Shown here one piece after another: positions 63,552 to 64,000 of a DNA stretch of 64,000 bases. The stretch lies in NCBI RefSeq assembly GCF_034006335.1, contig NZ_JAWDIQ010000002.1; one strand, written 5' to 3'. Each line of letters starts with the position of its first letter. Position 1 is the first letter of the stretch. The notes beneath the pieces are model-generated. The model saw only the letters and a program-made list of their open reading frames with translations, made no database searches and was not told the origin of the DNA. A program made the position numbers and the translations under genes. This DNA comes from Paracerasibacillus soli. Lineage in GTDB: Bacteria > Bacillota > Bacilli > Bacillales > Amphibacillaceae.

Positions 63552-64000
63552 TTAGTCATGAAATGTATCGAAAACTCTTAATCCGGCACCAATAATTCCT
63601 TGTTCATTTCCGAGTGTGCTAATTGCCATATGATCCAAAATATGCTTTTGTTCATCAAGCAAGTATGTCGCTAATTTTTCTTTAATATGATGCAATAAAG
63701 CAGGATTACGGGTCGCCACACTACCACCCATCATGATTTGATGTGGATCAAGTAAACTATTTATCATATAAACACCATGTGCAATCGATGTCGTAACCTC
63801 ATCTATTAAACTATCTGCTTTCGGATCACCTGCATAGTAGGCATCAAACACTTTTTTACTCGATATGGTTTGGTCCATGAACTGTTCTTTGCCAAACTTT
63901 TCTATTGCTGGACCACTTGCAACCTTTTCCAATCGTGCAAGCCCTTCTTCATGATGAGGTGCAAATACAGGAATAAGCCCCAATTCTCCAGCAAATCCTG
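63552..64000 (-). CDS. ROK-family sugar kinase or regulator, 5' end outside window
   Basis: The C-terminal 149 residues of a ROK protein. FAGELGLIPVFAP is the segment after the kinase motifs, and ISSKKVFDAYYAGDPKAD, DPHQIMMGGSVATRN and GAGLRVFDTF follow ROK order. The frame is open to the window edge. As the gene just before GH112, it may phosphorylate the released HexNAc, or it may be a ROK repressor; the missing N-terminus decides this. Confidence 0.8.
   Translation of the reverse strand, partial: GFAGELGLIPVFAPHHEEGLARLEKVASGPAIEKFGKEQFMDQTISSKKVFDAYYAGDPKADSLIDEVTTSIAHGVYMINSLLDPHQIMMGGSVATRNPALLHHIKEKLATYLLDEQKHILDHMAISTLGNEQGIIGAGLRVFDTFHD

Overview
The window is low-GC Gram-positive DNA, most likely from a spore-forming member of the Bacillaceae. 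Evidence for this: strong AGGAGG-type ribosome sites with frequent TTG and GTG starts, a CotA-type laccase, a CDP-glycerol glycerophosphotransferase, an mdx-type maltodextrin operon, an LPxTG-anchored amylopullulanase and sigma-A promoters. No rRNA, tRNA or CRISPR array was seen. Genus and species cannot be fixed from sequence alone.

Layout. (1) 1-10.0 kb, minus strand: a compact type II fatty-acid-synthase-like cluster (thioesterase, FabD, FabG, ACP, FabZ, a ~1100-residue GNAT/beta-rich protein, a GT-B-like protein, a GcvT-like folate protein and a ketosynthase running off the left edge). It looks like a specialised lipid or acyl-metabolite pathway. (2) 10.3-12.5 kb: a DrrAB-like ABC exporter. 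(3) 12.8-16.1 kb: the dTDP-L-rhamnose operon in the order rfbA, rfbC, rfbD, rfbB. (4) 16.8-17.6 kb: a REP-associated HUH transposase (RAYT). (5) 18.2-21.7 kb, plus strand: YheO-like regulator, EIIC-like permease and two-subunit L-serine dehydratase. (6) 22.4-31.6 kb: M20 amidohydrolase, small XRE regulator, FtsX/LolD-type ABC pair, teichoic-acid polymerase-like protein, endonuclease IV and a Fpg/Nei glycosylase. (7) 31.7-35.2 kb: a 27-codon gene with its own promoter and terminator, then a second GNAT/beta-rich giant. (8) 35.8-37.4 kb: CotA-like laccase. (9) 37.5-53.3 kb: starch and maltodextrin island (malL, malR, mdxGFE; divergently a cyclomaltodextrinase, a truncated glucosidase and a ~2200-residue amylopullulanase). 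(10) 53.9-64.0 kb, minus strand: PP2C phosphatase, Gfo/Idh/MocA dehydrogenase, formylglycine-generating enzyme, TauE-type exporter, sulfatase, anaerobic sulfatase-maturating enzyme, GH112 galactosyl-HexNAc phosphorylase and a ROK protein. This reads as uptake and breakdown of sulfated, galactose/HexNAc-containing glycans.

Two window-wide properties stand out. First, a 29-bp imperfect palindrome (arms TGAAACA and TGTTTCA around the core GGGGACGGTTCTC) occurs about 25 times between genes, and in nine or so cases its first TGA is the stop codon of the adjacent gene. The RAYT gene in the window is the obvious candidate for having spread it. Second, about 40 single-base frameshifts interrupt 23 of 45 genes. 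Nearly all those examined are repaired by adding one base, often to a homopolymer, so they are most simply read as sequencing or assembly errors. Broken genes are therefore described below as single full-length genes with the break points given.
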